A stretch of DNA of 64,000 bases from Parastagonospora avenae f. sp. tritici 18332-5. Lineage: Eukaryota; Ascomycota; Dothideomycetes; Pleosporales; Phaeosphaeriaceae. Position 1 is the first letter of the stretch, and every line of letters starts with the position of its first letter. Made by a program: the position numbers and the translations under genes. The notes beneath the pieces were generated by a model. That model was given only the letters and a program-made list of their open reading frames with translations, was not told where the DNA came from and searched no databases. Shown one piece after another: positions 10,677 through 21,264 of the stretch. The DNA lies in the NCBI GenBank assembly GCA_022559985.1, contig JAFJTR010000074.1, positions 1 to 64,000 of the forward strand, in the 5' to 3' direction.

Positions 10677-12727
10677 ATGGCTTCCGTTCCAACAGCTGGT
10701 GCTCCAAGTCATTATGTCGCACTTGACGCAGAGGCTGAGCAGATTCGAGTGTTAGATATTACGCCTGGTGGCGAGACTGACATCGTCAAATGCGCAATAA
10801 GAACCATGTCTCTCGTTCAAGATCTTCCTCAGTCGTACGAAACAATTTCCTACTGCTGGGGACCACCCAAAGAGCCAACATACAACAAGTTGAACGGTCA
10901 TCTTTTACCCGTGCCCCCAAGCTCAGAAGCTGCCATCAAACGCATGCGACTTCAAGATCGACTATGCACATTGTGGATCGATGCAGTCTGCATCGATCAA
11001 GAGTCTCTCGCTGAGTGCAGCCGACAAGTCGCCTTGATGGCTTCCATCTACTGGAATGCGTCGATGAATCTCGTTTACCTTGGTGAAGATGATGGCTTTG
11101 CTCAAGCAGGCATGAATGCAAGCAGTTATCTCGTCTCAGACATGCACGCGGCAACTGATGAACTCCGTACGCTGCGCGAAACTCTTTACGATGTCAACAC
11201 CGGCGCCTCGCATTACTATCGAGAAATGTCGGCCATAGGGCTTATCCCTTGGCGCATGAGTGATGACCCAGGTTCCGTTTTCACCTAGGCCTGTTTCGGC
11301 CTAGCTCCTTCACCCTCTCTCTTTTGCGTATATAGGCTCTCTCTCCCATAGCCTAATACATCATGATTCTCCTCAACCTCTACACTTGACAAGAAGGATC
11401 TGCGGCAACCGTCGATTTCCAATCTTTGGAGCAAGTGTTCATGTTGCCATAGTTCCGGTAAGCTTCTCCTGCTCCATCACGCATTGTATGTTCCCGCTGC
11501 TGACAGTCGAGCCTCAAGCCGCCTTTGAGTTTCTCAAGAGGCTGTGCTTGCCCAATCGAGTGCTTGTTACCTAGGACACTGCGAGTTCCCCTTGATCGAC
11601 GTTGTGCGTGCGGCTCGATGGCTGACTTACAAGTTCCACTTAATATCTCAAGAAATCTACAATTGTGCAGGGTGGAGATGTGCAGCAAAGATACTTGATT
11701 TTCTAGACCCGGATCATGATCTTTCTTCCAGACGCCTAGAGCTGTCTGGTGTGCTGGAGATACCACAACGTTTCCAGAAAACAGAGCACAAAGATAGTAT
11801 CTATGGCATTCTCGGACTATTTGACGGAATTGAAAGTGAGAGCGAACATGGAGCGACACTTCTTCATGTGGATTACACCAGGCCGTCCTCCGAGACGCGA
11901 CTCGTTATGCACTATACCAGACAGCGAATTTGAGTGCTTTTCGGAGGCTGACCCATTCCCGCAACCAACTGGAGCGCGGCACATTCCCTTCTTGGACGAC
12001 CAGAGTGGATATACAACGACAGCTACAGGAAATAGCATTGTTGCCTGTCTTCTTTAACGCATCTGAAGGACTACCGTCACCTTCGAGGCTGCTAGATACT
12101 TCACGAGGCCCTGACGTTCTATTTCTTCAAGGCGCTGTTGCCGATCACGTCTCAGATACAACATTGACCTGTGAAGGGGAACATTGGGAGAGTTACGAGG
12201 GCTTCCACGAATGGCTTCGATCTGTGAAGCGACTAATACGCCATTACGATCATGATTCCTTGCAGGACGTAGCACAGCTCGGACATATTGCTATGGCGTT
12301 TGCTCTGACCGCCGGCGAGGCCTACAACCGCAAGCGCACTGTTTCTGCAGATCTGTCAACACTGAAAGAGTACATTGATGACATACCCATGCGCCGCGAC
12401 AGTTCGATCGCTGGTTTGACTGAGCATATGGTGTACGAGAAGAACAAGATGGACGTGATGTACGCGGCCTCATGTGTGACCTTTTGCTTATTACGTCGCA
12501 TCTTCGTCACACACTCTGGTCGCTTAGGACTGGGACCAAGTGCGATGAGACCCAATGACCTTGTTGTGATATTTCGGGACGGTAACACACCATTCGTCAT
12601 CAGGAAGATTGATGATTGGTATCAATTAGTCGGCGCATGCTATGTTTATGGCATCATGGACGGGGAAGCTGTAATTCACCAAACATCGACGGAGACTACG
12701 CGAGAAGAAGTCTTTGGCATCCATTGA
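10677..12727 (+). pseudogene. HET-domain (heterokaryon incompatibility) gene, disrupted
   Basis: The HET domain is known from non-self recognition between fungal individuals. The intact 5' part (10677-11287, 203 codons) shows the domain's hallmark blocks YETISYCWG, LCTLWIDAVCIDQ and QVALMASIYWNAS. It then runs into about 230 bases of unrelated sequence (stop at 11285-11287). The HET pattern resumes near 11510 as SSRL-stop-VSQEAVLAQ, where the family has RLWVxQEA, so the Trp codon is now TGA (11526-11528). It continues (HCEFPLIDVVRAARWL, KDSIYGILGLFD) until about 11883, where one base is missing and the frame shifts to VLRDATRYALYQT, carrying on to 12727 with the usual C-terminal block (LGLGPSAMRPND, VGACYVYGIMDGEA). 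Three lesions argue for a pseudogene; a single unusual intron could not remove them all. Confidence 0.8.
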
Positions 12728-13223
12728 TCCGAGGAACATGGCACTGTTTGTTTCAGAAATGCCTAGGCGTCTTCAGCTCGGACGGTTCGCCCTCACGCCT
12801 TCTTGGTTTCCTGTGTTTTCAAGTCTTACTTGCAGCATTAGCGACAGGATCAATCTATCCCTAACTCCATTTTATGTTTACTTCAGCTTGTTACATTATA
12901 GCCCAGTCATGATGAATCAATCTCACTAGACCTCTATTAAGCCTTGCTCCGGTACAAACATTGCTGCACTATAGAGAAACCGAACACAATCATATAGTAG
13001 TCGGGTTCACATGGAAGGGTGATGTGTGTACAAGTAGACAGCCATCCCGCTCACCTCTCATCGCACATTACTGAACTGTTGTTGTACTGATGTGGAATAT
13101 TTTGGATATTTGGATGTTGTACATCTGGTGAGGGTGAAATGTGACGGCTGGCTCAGTTCCACTGACTGTGAGTTGATCACGAGTTGAGCCCGACAAGTGG
13201 AATTCTAGGCTGACAAATGCTAG
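12728..13223. other. Intergenic, no gene seen
   Basis: About 500 bases after the HET relic. Short frames only. A possible donor-like GTGAGG at 13128 is not linked to any convincing exon. Confidence 0.4.
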
Positions 13224-13430
13224 CATCCCCCTGCACCAGCTGAGGGCGAGAACTCGTCTGACTTTATTGCTTTCGAGGATGAAGACATAAGCGATGATTA
13301 CGAGCATGATCTCGGCATGCGCCACGACACGTACGTAGCATCAAGCCTTGGCGGCGATGACCAGGACTGGATCTTGTGCGACAAAGACTGCAGGTGGTGT
13401 GGACACTGTAGTGATGGTCTAGATCTCTGA
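13224..13430 (+). CDS. Acidic ORF fragment with C-terminal Cys cluster
   Basis: An open stretch of 68 codons plus stop, preceded by a possible splice acceptor (TGCTAG before 13224). It is acidic (FEDEDISDDYEHD) and ends WILCDKDCRWCGHCSDGLDL, a C-x3-C-x2-C-x2-C cluster right at the C-terminus. I believe similar cysteine-rich tails end several uncharacterised fungal proteins, but cannot verify that here. No initiator ATG or upstream exon was convincing, so this is probably the last exon of a gene or a remnant. Function unknown. Confidence 0.3.
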   Translation, partial: HPPAPAEGENSSDFIAFEDEDISDDYEHDLGMRHDTYVASSLGGDDQDWILCDKDCRWCGHCSDGLDL

Positions 13431-13790
13431 GCGCTGGGAGCTGTGGCTATGGTGTACTTTTTCGATCTTGGCACCTATGCACCGGCAGCATCGAGGACTG
13501 CTTTCGGAGGCGTCGCCGCGAACATGACTGGATGAGCGAGGCGCATGACCGGCGGGAACAAATGTCTGCGGCTGAACCCTTTTGAAGCGGGACAGCATAG
13601 AAATTCAATGAAGCTGGTGGGAAATGACTTGCGGCAGGGGGATTACAAATAATGTCGCAATCTTTTCAGATAACTTACCCTTTACATTTCATTTGCTCCA
13701 TCTGTGCTACATACAGAGGCCAACCACGCGAGCGCGATACGATCGTAAACCATCTAGGCTGGGCCAAAATCTCGCTTGCGCAAAATAGAA
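13431..13790. other. Intergenic, no gene seen
   Basis: 360 bases between the Cys-rich fragment and the 3' end of the carrier gene. Nothing recognised. The carrier stop overlaps a consensus donor (GTAAGTAG), so an extra 3' exon could lie here. Confidence 0.35.
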
Positions 13791-14983
13791 CTACTTACCG
13801 GTCTTGTCTTCCCAAATCTTCAGGAACAACTTCCACAATATTGAGAACAGTATTCCTTGTAGTCCATTCGCGATGATCCTGGTCTTCAACCCACGACCAA
13901 ACAACCCAATCCTTCCATCTTGACGGATGACTTGCCTAGCAGCTTCTGTATACGAAATCCTCGTGTCGTTAACCTGCCTGTAAGTCTTCACTACACGCAA
14001 GGAGTTCGAAATAGTGTCCGAAGCGACTGAGGCGCAGAATCCGATAAAGGCCGCGCGGAGTAACCACCAACCGATTTGATGCCTCGAAGGTTCGGTGATG
14101 GTCTCAGAAAGGAAGTTGTATACGGCGAACCATGGATAGTGCCCGACGAAAGTAGCGGCGGCAGTCGCAAACGCTCCCCACCAAAGCGACCCGACACCGT
14201 CAGTGCGTATACGCTCCCGAAGCAGCTTCGTGCCGCGCGCGCCTTGGGCTTGGAGAGTCGTTTTTAACGTGTCAATGGGCATGAGCAGCATCCGGAATGT
14301 TGCAGCGCAGCAGGAGGCGAAAACGGTTTTGATCGGTGATGGCAGTTGGTTGAGATATCCATTCGACTTCATCAGAGCCAGAATACCTGCGTTGGCCGCT
14401 GTGTCACCGAAGCGCGCAATTGGACCTATTCGGCGTTTGTCAGCTGACTGACATGTGGAGTGTAAGTTAAACTCGTACCCTGAAAGAGTGCGGCCGTAAG
14501 ACCCTGGTAGTAGCGCCCCAGCCCGCCGTCTTGATACAGGGTCTTCGTGGCTACTGACAAAGACTTTCCATGGCGATACTGGTAGTTCATGATCGTGCGA
14601 ATCGGCATCAGCAGAAGCACTTGGAGAACCATCGCAGCAGCTCCACTTAATCCGCCTCCCAACGCCCTCTTCAGCGCACCTTTGAGATCAAACTACCGAT
14701 GTGAGTTGTGGTGACCTCGTCTGAAGCTTCGTTGTCGAACACTCACGTTGACATCATCAGCGTCTATCCAGCCTTTGACAAGGACAGCGAAGATGAGGAT
14801 TGCGAACAATACGCAGAATCCTCTCCAAACATAAAACCAAGTGTTTGAGACCGCTTTTCCTGGCTCCGATATGGTGTCATCTTCTGTAGTTTCGTCTGCG
14901 CCATATCGCGCATGATCGGGAGCGAGCAGAGGGGCACGCTCATCAGGTGCGGCTGTGATATCTACTTCACGTTGCCCTGCCAT
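13791..14983 (-). CDS. Mitochondrial carrier family-like membrane protein
   Basis: Exons 14747-14983, 14479-14692 and 13791-14425 (introns 54 and 53 bases) give 361 aa from the ATG at 14983; an in-frame ATG at 15118 would add 45 residues. The N-terminus is soluble and acidic, with APLLAPDHARYGADETTED, followed by a hydrophobic helix (RGFCVLFAILIFAVLV). Two carrier-like repeats follow: LLMPIRTIMNYQYRHG in the first, where the usual P-x-D/E-x-x-K/R signature is degenerate, and MLLMPIDTLKTTLQAQG in the second, which fits well. The last part (GRIGLFGRGLKTRIIANG) matches the end of a carrier repeat. The extra N-terminal helix and weak first signature suggest a divergent carrier; substrate unknown. 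The stop overlaps a GTAAGT, so a further exon is possible. Confidence 0.8.
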
Positions 14984-15118
14984 GGTGTGGTTGAGTTTGG
15001 TGGTGTTCACAGGATGCTCCGTCCTCTGAGGTACATTGGGTGAGGATGGTTGGTAATCAACTACGTCACGTGGAAGTTTGACTGGCACCCGCCTCGCCCG
15101 CGGCGCCCCAGTTGCCAT

Positions 15119-16485
15119 GCAGCCAAGACGTTAAGCGACGAGCCTCTTTTCAACGTGTGCCTCAAATCCATCTCTGCACTCCTTCTTTTTTTAGTCGTAG
15201 GCGTGACTAGATCATGTTTAATGCCCCCTCCGTTGATGACAGTTCTCACCTGGGCATGCGGCAACGATCTCGGCAGGTTCCTCGTCGGCGATTCTCCTAT
15301 TCGGCACTGACTACACAATCGCACCGGAGTTGCGCCACACGCGCGTCCTCGTCGTCGCAGCAGCAGCAGCAGCGCCCTTTCCTTTTCCCCAAAAGGCTTC
15401 TCCCAAGGCTTCTCCGTATTCATTAAGCAAGCGGGCCGAATGATTATTCCAGGTCACTGTTCCCCCCCGTTGCTTGTTAGTGGTTGCGGGATTAAAGCAG
15501 CACTATGTAGTCCCTTTCTGGACAGCCACAGCCACACCGGTAGTGTGGCACTTCACAAACCCCGGATCAAACCACTCAAGCTAATCCCAGAAGCTTCAAT
15601 CGCCTTGTATACGCTTCATCCAGGGGCTGATGTGCACCGGTCGTTTTACGCACGATAGCGCGTCATCTCAGCGGTATGACCCAACATGATCAGCTTTCGT
15701 CACACAGCGAAGAGGCCAGGTATTGAAGCCGTCCTACGTCCCAGAGACGGTCCATGTAACGCGCAAAGGGTGGATGAGGGTAAAAGCGCTTCTTGTTTGC
15801 CAAGAGCCGTCACCTTGGGAGTGCGTTTGGCAGCTGCTTCTTACTTATGGCTAAAATGCGAATACGGATATCGGCACCAATCCCAACGAAGACCGCGTAT
15901 AAAATTCAAAATCAGCAACGGAGGTCTCACTATTTGAGCAACACAGTGCCAACACTGAACAGCGCGCTAAATTAAGCCTTGTACCTTTACTAGCTCCCGC
16001 TGTGATGTGGCGCGGCTTCAGCGATGATGCGTCTGCTATCGTACCATGTGGTGGATTCGGCCCCATTAGCTCTCCAGCTTTGCTCTGGATGATTCAATCT
16101 GAGCGTATCTCAGCGCACCATGAACGAACAGACTGTGACGCTGAGCCAGTATTGTTCAGCTGAGAACGTGCAGGCACCGTACAAACAAAATCATCACCAA
16201 CGACCCCGGTGCGGGCTCAAGGTTTTGAACCCTTGGATCGAACCTGGTAACACATCTCAAGATGAAGCACCGTGCAGACCGCAGCAAACGCACTAACGCT
16301 CCTGGTTTGGGGTATGCGCCCCGTAATTCAATTTTCCAAGGTTCGTACTTCTCGAATTCCTCTGAAAAACATCACCTAGTCCCGAATAGGCTTCCGTGGC
16401 TGTGATGCTTGCTCGACCTTTAAAGTCAGCAGGATGTTCCGTAACGCACTCCTTGCACACTCACTTACCACACGCACTCACCACC
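15119..16485. other. Intergenic, divergent promoter region
   Basis: 1.37 kb between the carrier gene (minus) and the TLC-domain gene (plus). It contains a (CAG)5 run at 15358-15372 and only short open frames. A stretch near 16212-16245 contains GGTTCGATCC on the minus strand, resembling a polymerase III B box, but no tRNA fold surrounds it. Confidence 0.5.
15358..15372 (+). repeat. (CAG)5 trinucleotide run
   Basis: Five perfect CAG units in intergenic DNA. Confidence 0.9.
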
Positions 16486-17557
16486 ATGTCCACACTGTCA
16501 TCCGATAATTACCGTCGCCCTTTGAATTATAACCATCGGCGGCCTGTCGTCACGCTGTTGCCGCCCCAGGAGGTGTCGAAGCTGGTACCTTATTCCGGTC
16601 TTATCCTTACAGTGTCGCTCGTTGTATTCTTCTTAGTGCGATACTACGCTTTCGAAGGCTTCCTGTTGCCGCGATTCTATGGCAACATCTACACCAAGCT
16701 CGATGATAATCGAAAACGCGGGTTTATCAACCATCACGTCGCAGCTGCCGCCAAGATAATCATGCTGATCACGGGTGCCTACCCATTCTTTTCCGTACTT
16801 GGAGGATCTGCTCTCTCAATGAAACACCCGTTTGCCGGCTCGAAGATCGTGACTTTGGGAGATGGTGAGTGACGGAAAGCCAAATACCAAGGCCAGACTC
16901 TAACCAGCGCACAGTACTGCTCGTCTTAAATCAAGTCTTCATCGCGATGTATGTGTTCGAGCTCATGTTCCGAGCAAAATTGTCTCCCGTCGCTGTCGCC
17001 CACCACATGGGCTCCGTGATCATTGCCGCAGTAGCAGTCGCCTACAGTTACAACTGGAAAGCTCATCCCGATGCTACCCTTGAATTCATTCTCTGTTACT
17101 TGTGGGGTAAGATTCTCCCTCTTCGATTGGCGGTATTCACGTGGCTGACCTTGAACTTTCAGGGATATTTGACGTGATTGCGGAATTTTGGCCCCATGTT
17201 GCAATCATCCTCCTACGAATGCGACCCAAAGACCATGAGTACCTGCGCAAGGTCTTTTTCTCTGCCATGGTCGTGACGTTTTCTGGTACCGTGATCGAGA
17301 CCATCGTGGTCCTATACTTCTGGGGTTGGGCATGGGATCGATGGTCGTTGGCGTTCAAGGTCTTGACCCCAATCTTGCACTGCATCTTCACAGCTGCGCA
17401 AGTGTGGGGTGCAAGAAATTTCTACTTGATGTGGACGGACCAGAAGAAGAAACTACGAGCCAAAGATATCACCGCAGAACTGGGGCAGCCGTTGGAGACC
17501 ACCGAGCCTCAACTCGTTCGCGTAGACGGGGAAGAGGAGAAACAACGGACGAATTAG
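16486..17557 (+). CDS. TLC-domain (TRAM-LAG1-CLN8) membrane protein
   Basis: Exons 16486-16864, 16915-17106 and 17163-17557 (introns 50 and 56 bases) give 321 aa. After a short cytosolic start, seven or so hydrophobic helices follow, the first near residues 35-55 (YSGLILTVSLVVFFLVRYY). The TLC-type core includes KRGFINHHVAAAAKIIMLITG, VFELMFRAKLSPVAVAHHMG and ILCYLWGIFDVIAEFWPH; the His-His pair in the middle helices is typical of the fold. The C-terminus is charged (QKKKLRAKDITAEL). TLC proteins act in ceramide synthesis, lipid sensing or trafficking in the ER; without the Lag1 motif this one is not clearly a ceramide synthase. Start chosen at the CACCATG; upstream in-frame ATGs exist. Confidence 0.82.
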
Positions 17558-18072
17558 GAGCCGAGCATTTGTCATTCTGTGTATATACCCGTTTCTGTCG
17601 TTGTGCGTTCTCTACAACATTTTCATAGATTATTAGTGCTTTTAATGCAATTGCTAGCATTACGGCTGTGCTGCCTTTCCTAGAGTGTACGTTCACACCA
17701 AGCACCTTCGTGTCATTGGTGCGCTCGAGAGCTCCGCAGCCACCGGCATCGCTTAGTCCCATGTGACAGACTCATGAGAGCCCCCACCCCCGCAAACTCC
17801 GAAGACAAGTGGGAACATCGTTTCAGCGCCCACGCGCACTCAAATGGCGAGCAGCAACTCGTATCTTACCGTATGCCTGCCGCGGGCCGGGAATGCTGGT
17901 GTATTGTTCGTGAAGTGGAGGCCTGCAATGGCCGGGTTCAATTAACGGCAGGCGGTCATTGTATCAACATTTACAAACAGCCAGCACAACGCCTTGGGAC
18001 ACTTCCTCCGGCCTGTCACCAATTTTATTACGGTAACTCAATTCTTTACGACCTACTGTGTATCTCCCATCC
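17558..18072. other. Intergenic, upstream of FAD monooxygenase
   Basis: 515 bases with no supported gene; holds the promoter of the monooxygenase. Confidence 0.5.
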
Positions 18073-19332
18073 ATGTCGACTTCAGACCCTTTCCAGATCA
18101 TTATTGTCGGCGGTGGCATCGCAGGCCTGGCCGCAGCCATCGCTTTGCGAGGACTAAATCGGCAAGTCACTGTTCTCGAGCAATCTCAGTTATGCTCTGA
18201 AATTGGAGCGACCATATCGTTGCAGCCGAATGCAACGCGGATATTGCAACAAACATGGGGCATGACCGACTTGCTCGAAGCTTCTTCGGGAATGGTAGAC
18301 CACGGCCTTCGCATCTTCGACTCGGATGGAAAAATGGTCAGAGAGATATCATTGCTTGCCAAAACTCAGTATGGCGCTGATCGCGTCATGTGGCATCGGC
18401 AAGATCTTCATTCATATCTCATGAAGATCGCGACAAGCACTGATCGAAATGGCCCAGCGGTCACAATACGCACAAGTGCGCGCGTATCACGCTGCGATTG
18501 CGAAACTGGCAGTGTGACATTACAAAATGGAGAAGTTCTCAGCGCAAATCTTGTAGTGGGTGCGGATGGCATCCACAGTAACTTGCGCATCGCGGTACTG
18601 GGCAAGCAGATTACACCAAGGCCGACAGGATCTTCTGCCTACCGCCTAATGATTTCTTCGGAACGTCTCAGACAGCGAGCGCCGCGCTTCGCAGATACCA
18701 TTAAGCCAGAAGATCCATTCACATCCATGATGGTGGCGCATGATTGCCGCCTGATTTCTGGACCAGCACGACATGGCTCGCTCTACAGCGTTGTTGGGCT
18801 TGTTCCCGACGAGCGTATGAACGAAGATCCGGACAGCGCGCAGTCGTGGGTGACGGAAGGCAACAAAGACAAAATGCTTGAGACATTCAAGGACTTCCCG
18901 GACTGGACTAGAGATGTGCTCCAGGAAGCTGAAAGCATCGGATTGTGGCAACTTCGCGACATTGATCCATTGGAGACCTGGCATCGTCGGCGCGTTATTT
19001 TGATCGGCGATGCGGCACATGCAATGTTGCCAACGCAAGGCCAAGGTGGTAGTCAGGCAGTTGAAGATGCAGAGGCGCTTGGTGCTTTCTTTGCAGACAT
19101 CGATGGAGAGCCGACTGATGAAGAGGTAGCTGCAAGACTCAAGAAGGTGTTCGAGGCTCGGTATGAACGTGTGTCGTTAATTCAGAAGTTTAGCAGAGAC
19201 GCGGCAAAACCTGCGACGGATGTTGGAAGCAAGGAGATCAAAATGCGGCCGGATGAGTTTATGGATTACAATTGTATGTACAGAGGCGCAGTGGAGTGGC
19301 AGAGAGCTCGTGCGATAAAATCGGCTGCTTGA
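18073..19332 (+). CDS. FAD-dependent monooxygenase, salicylate-hydroxylase-like
   Basis: Flavin-dependent aromatic hydroxylase of the group-A class using NAD(P)H and O2. One exon, 419 aa, start at ATG 18073. The dinucleotide-binding motif IIIVGGGIAGLAAAIAL covers residues 9-25. The central DG motif reads VVGADGIHSNLR, and the GD motif reads ILIGDAAHAMLPTQGQGG, which contacts FAD ribose and substrate. MWHRQDLHSYL aligns with the conserved Arg region. Length and order match salicylate 1-monooxygenase-like fungal enzymes, but substrate cannot be read from the sequence. Convergent with the PhyH gene at 19740-20803. A decayed relative lies at 28218-28661. Confidence 0.93.
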   Translation: MSTSDPFQIIIVGGGIAGLAAAIALRGLNRQVTVLEQSQLCSEIGATISLQPNATRILQQTWGMTDLLEASSGMVDHGLRIFDSDGKMVREISLLAKTQYGADRVMWHRQDLHSYLMKIATSTDRNGPAVTIRTSARVSRCDCETGSVTLQNGEVLSANLVVGADGIHSNLRIAVLGKQITPRPTGSSAYRLMISSERLRQRAPRFADTIKPEDPFTSMMVAHDCRLISGPARHGSLYSVVGLVPDERMNEDPDSAQSWVTEGNKDKMLETFKDFPDWTRDVLQEAESIGLWQLRDIDPLETWHRRRVILIGDAAHAMLPTQGQGGSQAVEDAEALGAFFADIDGEPTDEEVAARLKKVFEARYERVSLIQKFSRDAAKPATDVGSKEIKMRPDEFMDYNCMYRGAVEWQRARAIKSAA

Positions 19333-19739
19333 GTGTGCCTAATGAATCGTGGGCTTCTGTAATTGCTTGATGAATTGACTCAAATTTGAAACCAGACATG
19401 ACGGCCAGCAAGCTAAAACTAATCTCATAGCAACCTCGAAGTGCTGTCGTCGGGCGATCGACTACTGCTCTAAACTCATGTACTTAGATATGGTAACCGG
19501 TCCGGTGTAGCTCATAGAACGACGACGGCCGGGGTACAACTAGGGCTTGCTTATCAGAGTGTCCGGGCTTATTTTGCACTACTATCCTTCGATACAGTGT
19601 GAATGCTCCAATAATTATCGATGAAAGCCGCTATTATGTGACAGGATTGTACCCTTCCCATGCATTAGACTTTGGCTTCACACTCAGTAGAATTTGCACA
19701 TAGCGATGAATTTGAAATGAAATGTATTGATCAAGCTAC
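19333..19739. terminator. Convergent 3' region between monooxygenase and PhyH gene
   Basis: 407 bases between two convergent stop codons. AT-rich segments (such as 19604-19625 and 19710-19740) fit polyadenylation regions; no gene seen. Confidence 0.4.
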
Positions 19740-20803
19740 TTAGTACGCTTTGGCGCCGGCTAAACGCAAGACCTGATCCGTAATGACAGGCTTCTCCAGC
19801 GGCGCCGTTCTGTTCTTCGGGCAGAGTTTTCCATCACGAAGTGGCGGTCCCGCCTTGTGGATGTTGCAGTGGGGCCAATGTGTCGTTCCTTGGAAGTCAT
19901 TGAACAGCTTAGCCTTGAGCTCAATATCCTCTTGCTTCGCGAATTTACGAGGCGTCATGCAGATGTACTGCACGTGTCTGATGAGATCGCCTTGCGGGTG
20001 TTCCGCATAATGCATGGTTCTGCTGTCCCAAAGTACCTGTATAAATCATTAGTGACAGTTCGCAGTAGAATGCAAGGACGTCTCACCAAGTCACCAGGCT
20101 CCATGTTGATCTTCTGCAATACGCAGCCCCTGTCCTGGAACCACTTGACGTCTTCCTCCTTGAAGATAAAGAGATCCCTCATCTCTTCCTCTGGCGGTGG
20201 CTTGTCCTCGTGCTCATCTTGCTCACGCTTCTCCGCAAAGAACTCGTCAAATAGCTTCGCGCTTCCCTTCATGAGGATCAAACCACCGTCCTTGGGGCCA
20301 TTTGGCTGGTAGTTCAACAAGCCTTGTACACATTGCATTCCCTTGCGGTTCTCGTTCTGGTCGCAGTGGGGCCATGGGCTCCAAGTAAGGTCCTTCTGTC
20401 GTGGCAAGGTGATGTTCATGCCGTCAAAAGAGCAAAGAAGTTCGTCCGTTCCCCAAAGCTTGGTGAAAACATCCACAACCTTGGGTTCCGTGCGGGCCTC
20501 CCAGACAAATTTCTCGTGTGTGCTGGAGTAGGCAAAGTACATGCCGCCCTTGAAGCTGACTGGGAGATGTTCGGCAGTCCAAGTAGATTCATCGTTGGGG
20601 TCAAAGCCCAGGTCGAAAGATTGCAGCCACTCGATTTGCTTCTTCTTGTAGTATTCTGCACGCTCGGGTGTGATGACATTCTTCACGACCGCGCAGCCGT
20701 ACTTGTGGAATTCGTCGCGCCAGTCACCGTATGTGGTTTTTCCATCATGTTGGATGAGATCCACACCAGTGTCGGCTTGGGGCTCTTCGGCGTGAGGTGC
20801 CAT
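19740..20803 (-). CDS. PhyH-type Fe(II)/2-oxoglutarate dioxygenase, copy 1
   Basis: Phytanoyl-CoA dioxygenase-family enzyme. Exons 20087-20803 and 19740-20036 (50-base intron) give 337 aa. The metal triad is visible: H146 and D148 in WPHCDQN, and H248 in DSRTMHYAEHP. The downstream RHVQYICMTPR supplies the Arg expected to bind 2-oxoglutarate. GLLNYQPNGPKDGGL follows the HxD motif and is shared with copy 2 at 26638-27814 (GLVNLLPNGPDDGGL). No signal peptide or peroxisomal tripeptide (the end is AKAY), so probably cytosolic. Such enzymes hydroxylate or oxidise small molecules in fungal metabolism. Divergent with the S15-type hydrolase. Confidence 0.92.
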
Positions 20804-21264
20804 GTTCGGCTGTTATATGAAAATGTGAGAGGGTTGATGTGAGTGTGTGTGGGAGAGTTGCAGAGATTGTATGCTGAAATCAACTGCTTCAGCTGCTTAT
20901 ATTAATATGGTAGCTCAATGTCGTTCCTGGTCGGTCGTTGCTTGCCTAGGTGGAGACCACCGATCGGAAGCGCCTGCCCCGCAAATCGCCCACAGTTCCG
21001 AAACATCGAAACATCGGAAGATGTGGGCATCCATGCAGGGTCCATTCCCACCCGTTCTGGGCCGTCCAGAATGTGGAACGGCTACGCTAATCGTTAGCCG
21101 AAGATGCAATTTCCTTGTGGGCATGCTTCCGAAGCTTTATCGGCGGGCGCTGGTGATTGTCGATGAACATGAAGTACATCAGCTTGGTACTTTGTCTTGA
21201 GTTTTTCGAATAATTCATTCCCACGATTCTATCTTCTCATACCCCATATCACTACAAGTCAACC
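20804..21264. promoter_or_regulatory. Divergent promoter, PhyH copy 1 / S15 hydrolase
   Basis: 461 bases serve both genes. Notable sequences are CCTAGGTGG (20945-20953), the palindrome CCGATCGG (20960-20967) and an imperfect inverted repeat at 21052-21081 running from CCGTTCTGG to GGAACGG, with inner arms TTCTGG and CCAGAA. CCTAGGTGG and CCGTTCTGGnCCGTC both recur upstream of PhyH copy 2. These are candidate binding sites for the local zinc-finger regulator; the link is inference. Confidence 0.45.

Noticed and set aside
16212..16245. Possible tRNA on the minus strand (B-box-like GGTTCGATCC)
   Set aside because: No acceptor, D or anticodon stem could be drawn around it.
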